DNA of 64,000 nt, from IMG/VR virus record IMGVR_UViG_3300037261_000082, positions 36,178 to 100,177 of that record. One strand, written 5' to 3'. Every line of letters begins with the position of its first letter. Within the stretch, counting starts at the first letter, position 1. The notes beneath the pieces are model-generated. The model saw only the letters and a program-made list of their open reading frames with translations, did no database searches and was not told where the DNA came from. The position numbers and the translations under genes were made by a program. Below are positions 63,610 to 64,000 of the stretch, piece after piece. This DNA is from a virus.

Positions 63610-64000
63610 TGTTCTTCGACGGCAAAGATTACCAGATTGTTAATCCCAAACGGGTAGAAGCTCAGACGTTAAGTCATGCTCCTTTGCGTAAATTCTCAGA
63701 TGCTGCCTTGCGCATAGCTTATGTCCACGACCAGACGGCAAATGGCTTAGCCAGAACACTGCATTGCAACGTAGGCACTATACGGTCACATGCTCGGCGC
63801 TTAGGCTTGGCCCTTAAGGGTAAGCCTGGTGCACGTTGGACTTCTGAGGAAGACGTTATGGTCCGTGAGTGCGGGCGTGGTTTGATCAGTGTAGGGACTA
63901 TCACAAGAGTGACTAACCATTCCAGTAAATCTATTCGTATTCGTGCTTCTGAATTAGGTGTTGTGCTAGTGATTGGCGGCCAAGCCCAGCGTCCGCCCTA
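63609..64000 (+). CDS. HTH-type DNA-binding protein, truncated by the window edge
   Basis: 130 residues visible from the ATG (TAATG overlap) and still open at 64000. Two HTH-like repeats are visible: LARTLHCNVGTIRSHARRLGL and TRVTNHSSKSIRIRASELGV, each preceded by a Trp/Ser-containing helix (RWTSEEDVMVRECG). Similar to the protein at 59901. Likely a sequence-specific DNA-binding protein of the structural operon. Confidence 0.6.
   Translation, partial: MFFDGKDYQIVNPKRVEAQTLSHAPLRKFSDAALRIAYVHDQTANGLARTLHCNVGTIRSHARRLGLALKGKPGARWTSEEDVMVRECGRGLISVGTITRVTNHSSKSIRIRASELGVVLVIGGQAQRPP

Overview
This 64 kb window is part of a large double-stranded DNA phage genome. It carries a packaging module (small and large terminase, portal), a lysis module and a nearly self-sufficient replisome. 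A chromosomal origin is unlikely, because I see no metabolic or ribosomal genes and no rRNA or tRNA. The host is most likely an alphaproteobacterium: the window encodes a GcrA-type cell-cycle regulator (21918-22319), a family typical of that class, and the lysis genes are of the Gram-negative spanin type. Capsid and tail genes are not present and presumably lie beyond the right edge, after the portal.

Layout. (1) 60-10339, mostly plus: a 1384-residue virion-type protein, a GIY-YIG homing nuclease, and a lysis/envelope block (GH25 muramidase, holin-like protein, overlapping spanin pair, secreted Cys/His protein, RlpA-like barrel), closed by a strong terminator. (2) 10406-20951, minus: Rad50/Mre11-type SbcC-SbcD pair, RuvC-like resolvase, many small genes, a VWA/metallopeptidase + MoxR ATPase + DUF3150-like operon, and a ProQ/FinO RNA chaperone. 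About 1.4 kb of repeat-rich or structured noncoding DNA flanks the ProQ gene pair. (3) 21918-51838, plus: GcrA, a DUF6745 protein with 30 tandem tetrapeptides, DnaB-like helicase, SNF2 helicase, TOPRIM primase, sigma-like factor. Next comes a thymine-hypermodification cluster (31486-38473), then beta-clamp-like protein, UDG-DNA polymerase A fusion, clamp loader, UvsY-like protein, gp32-like SSB, UvsX/RecA, NusG-like factor, and TerS-TnpB-Csp-TerL. (4) 51839-59481: a GC-richer island of about 34 very small genes in two divergent arrays, with array-specific sequences at every gene junction. (5) 59679-64000, plus: KTSC protein, HTH protein, portal and small genes.

How the parts fit. A thymidylate-synthase homologue should make 5-hydroxymethyl-dUMP. 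After incorporation by the polymerase, two P-loop 5-hmdU DNA kinases, an amino acid:DNA transferase-like protein and a helical aGPT-Pplase/HMUDK-type protein are expected to turn 5-hmU in DNA into a hypermodified thymine. The polymerase carries an N-terminal uracil-DNA-glycosylase-like domain, which is striking in this setting. One kinase is split exactly in its Walker A loop by a 350-residue intein with an HNH nuclease.

Mobile elements are dense: one GIY-YIG nuclease, two sibling HNH/NUMOD-type nucleases, the intein, a lone TnpB fused into the terminase operon, and a small HNH protein in the island. The least explained features are the two-direction microgene island and the structured DNA around ProQ.
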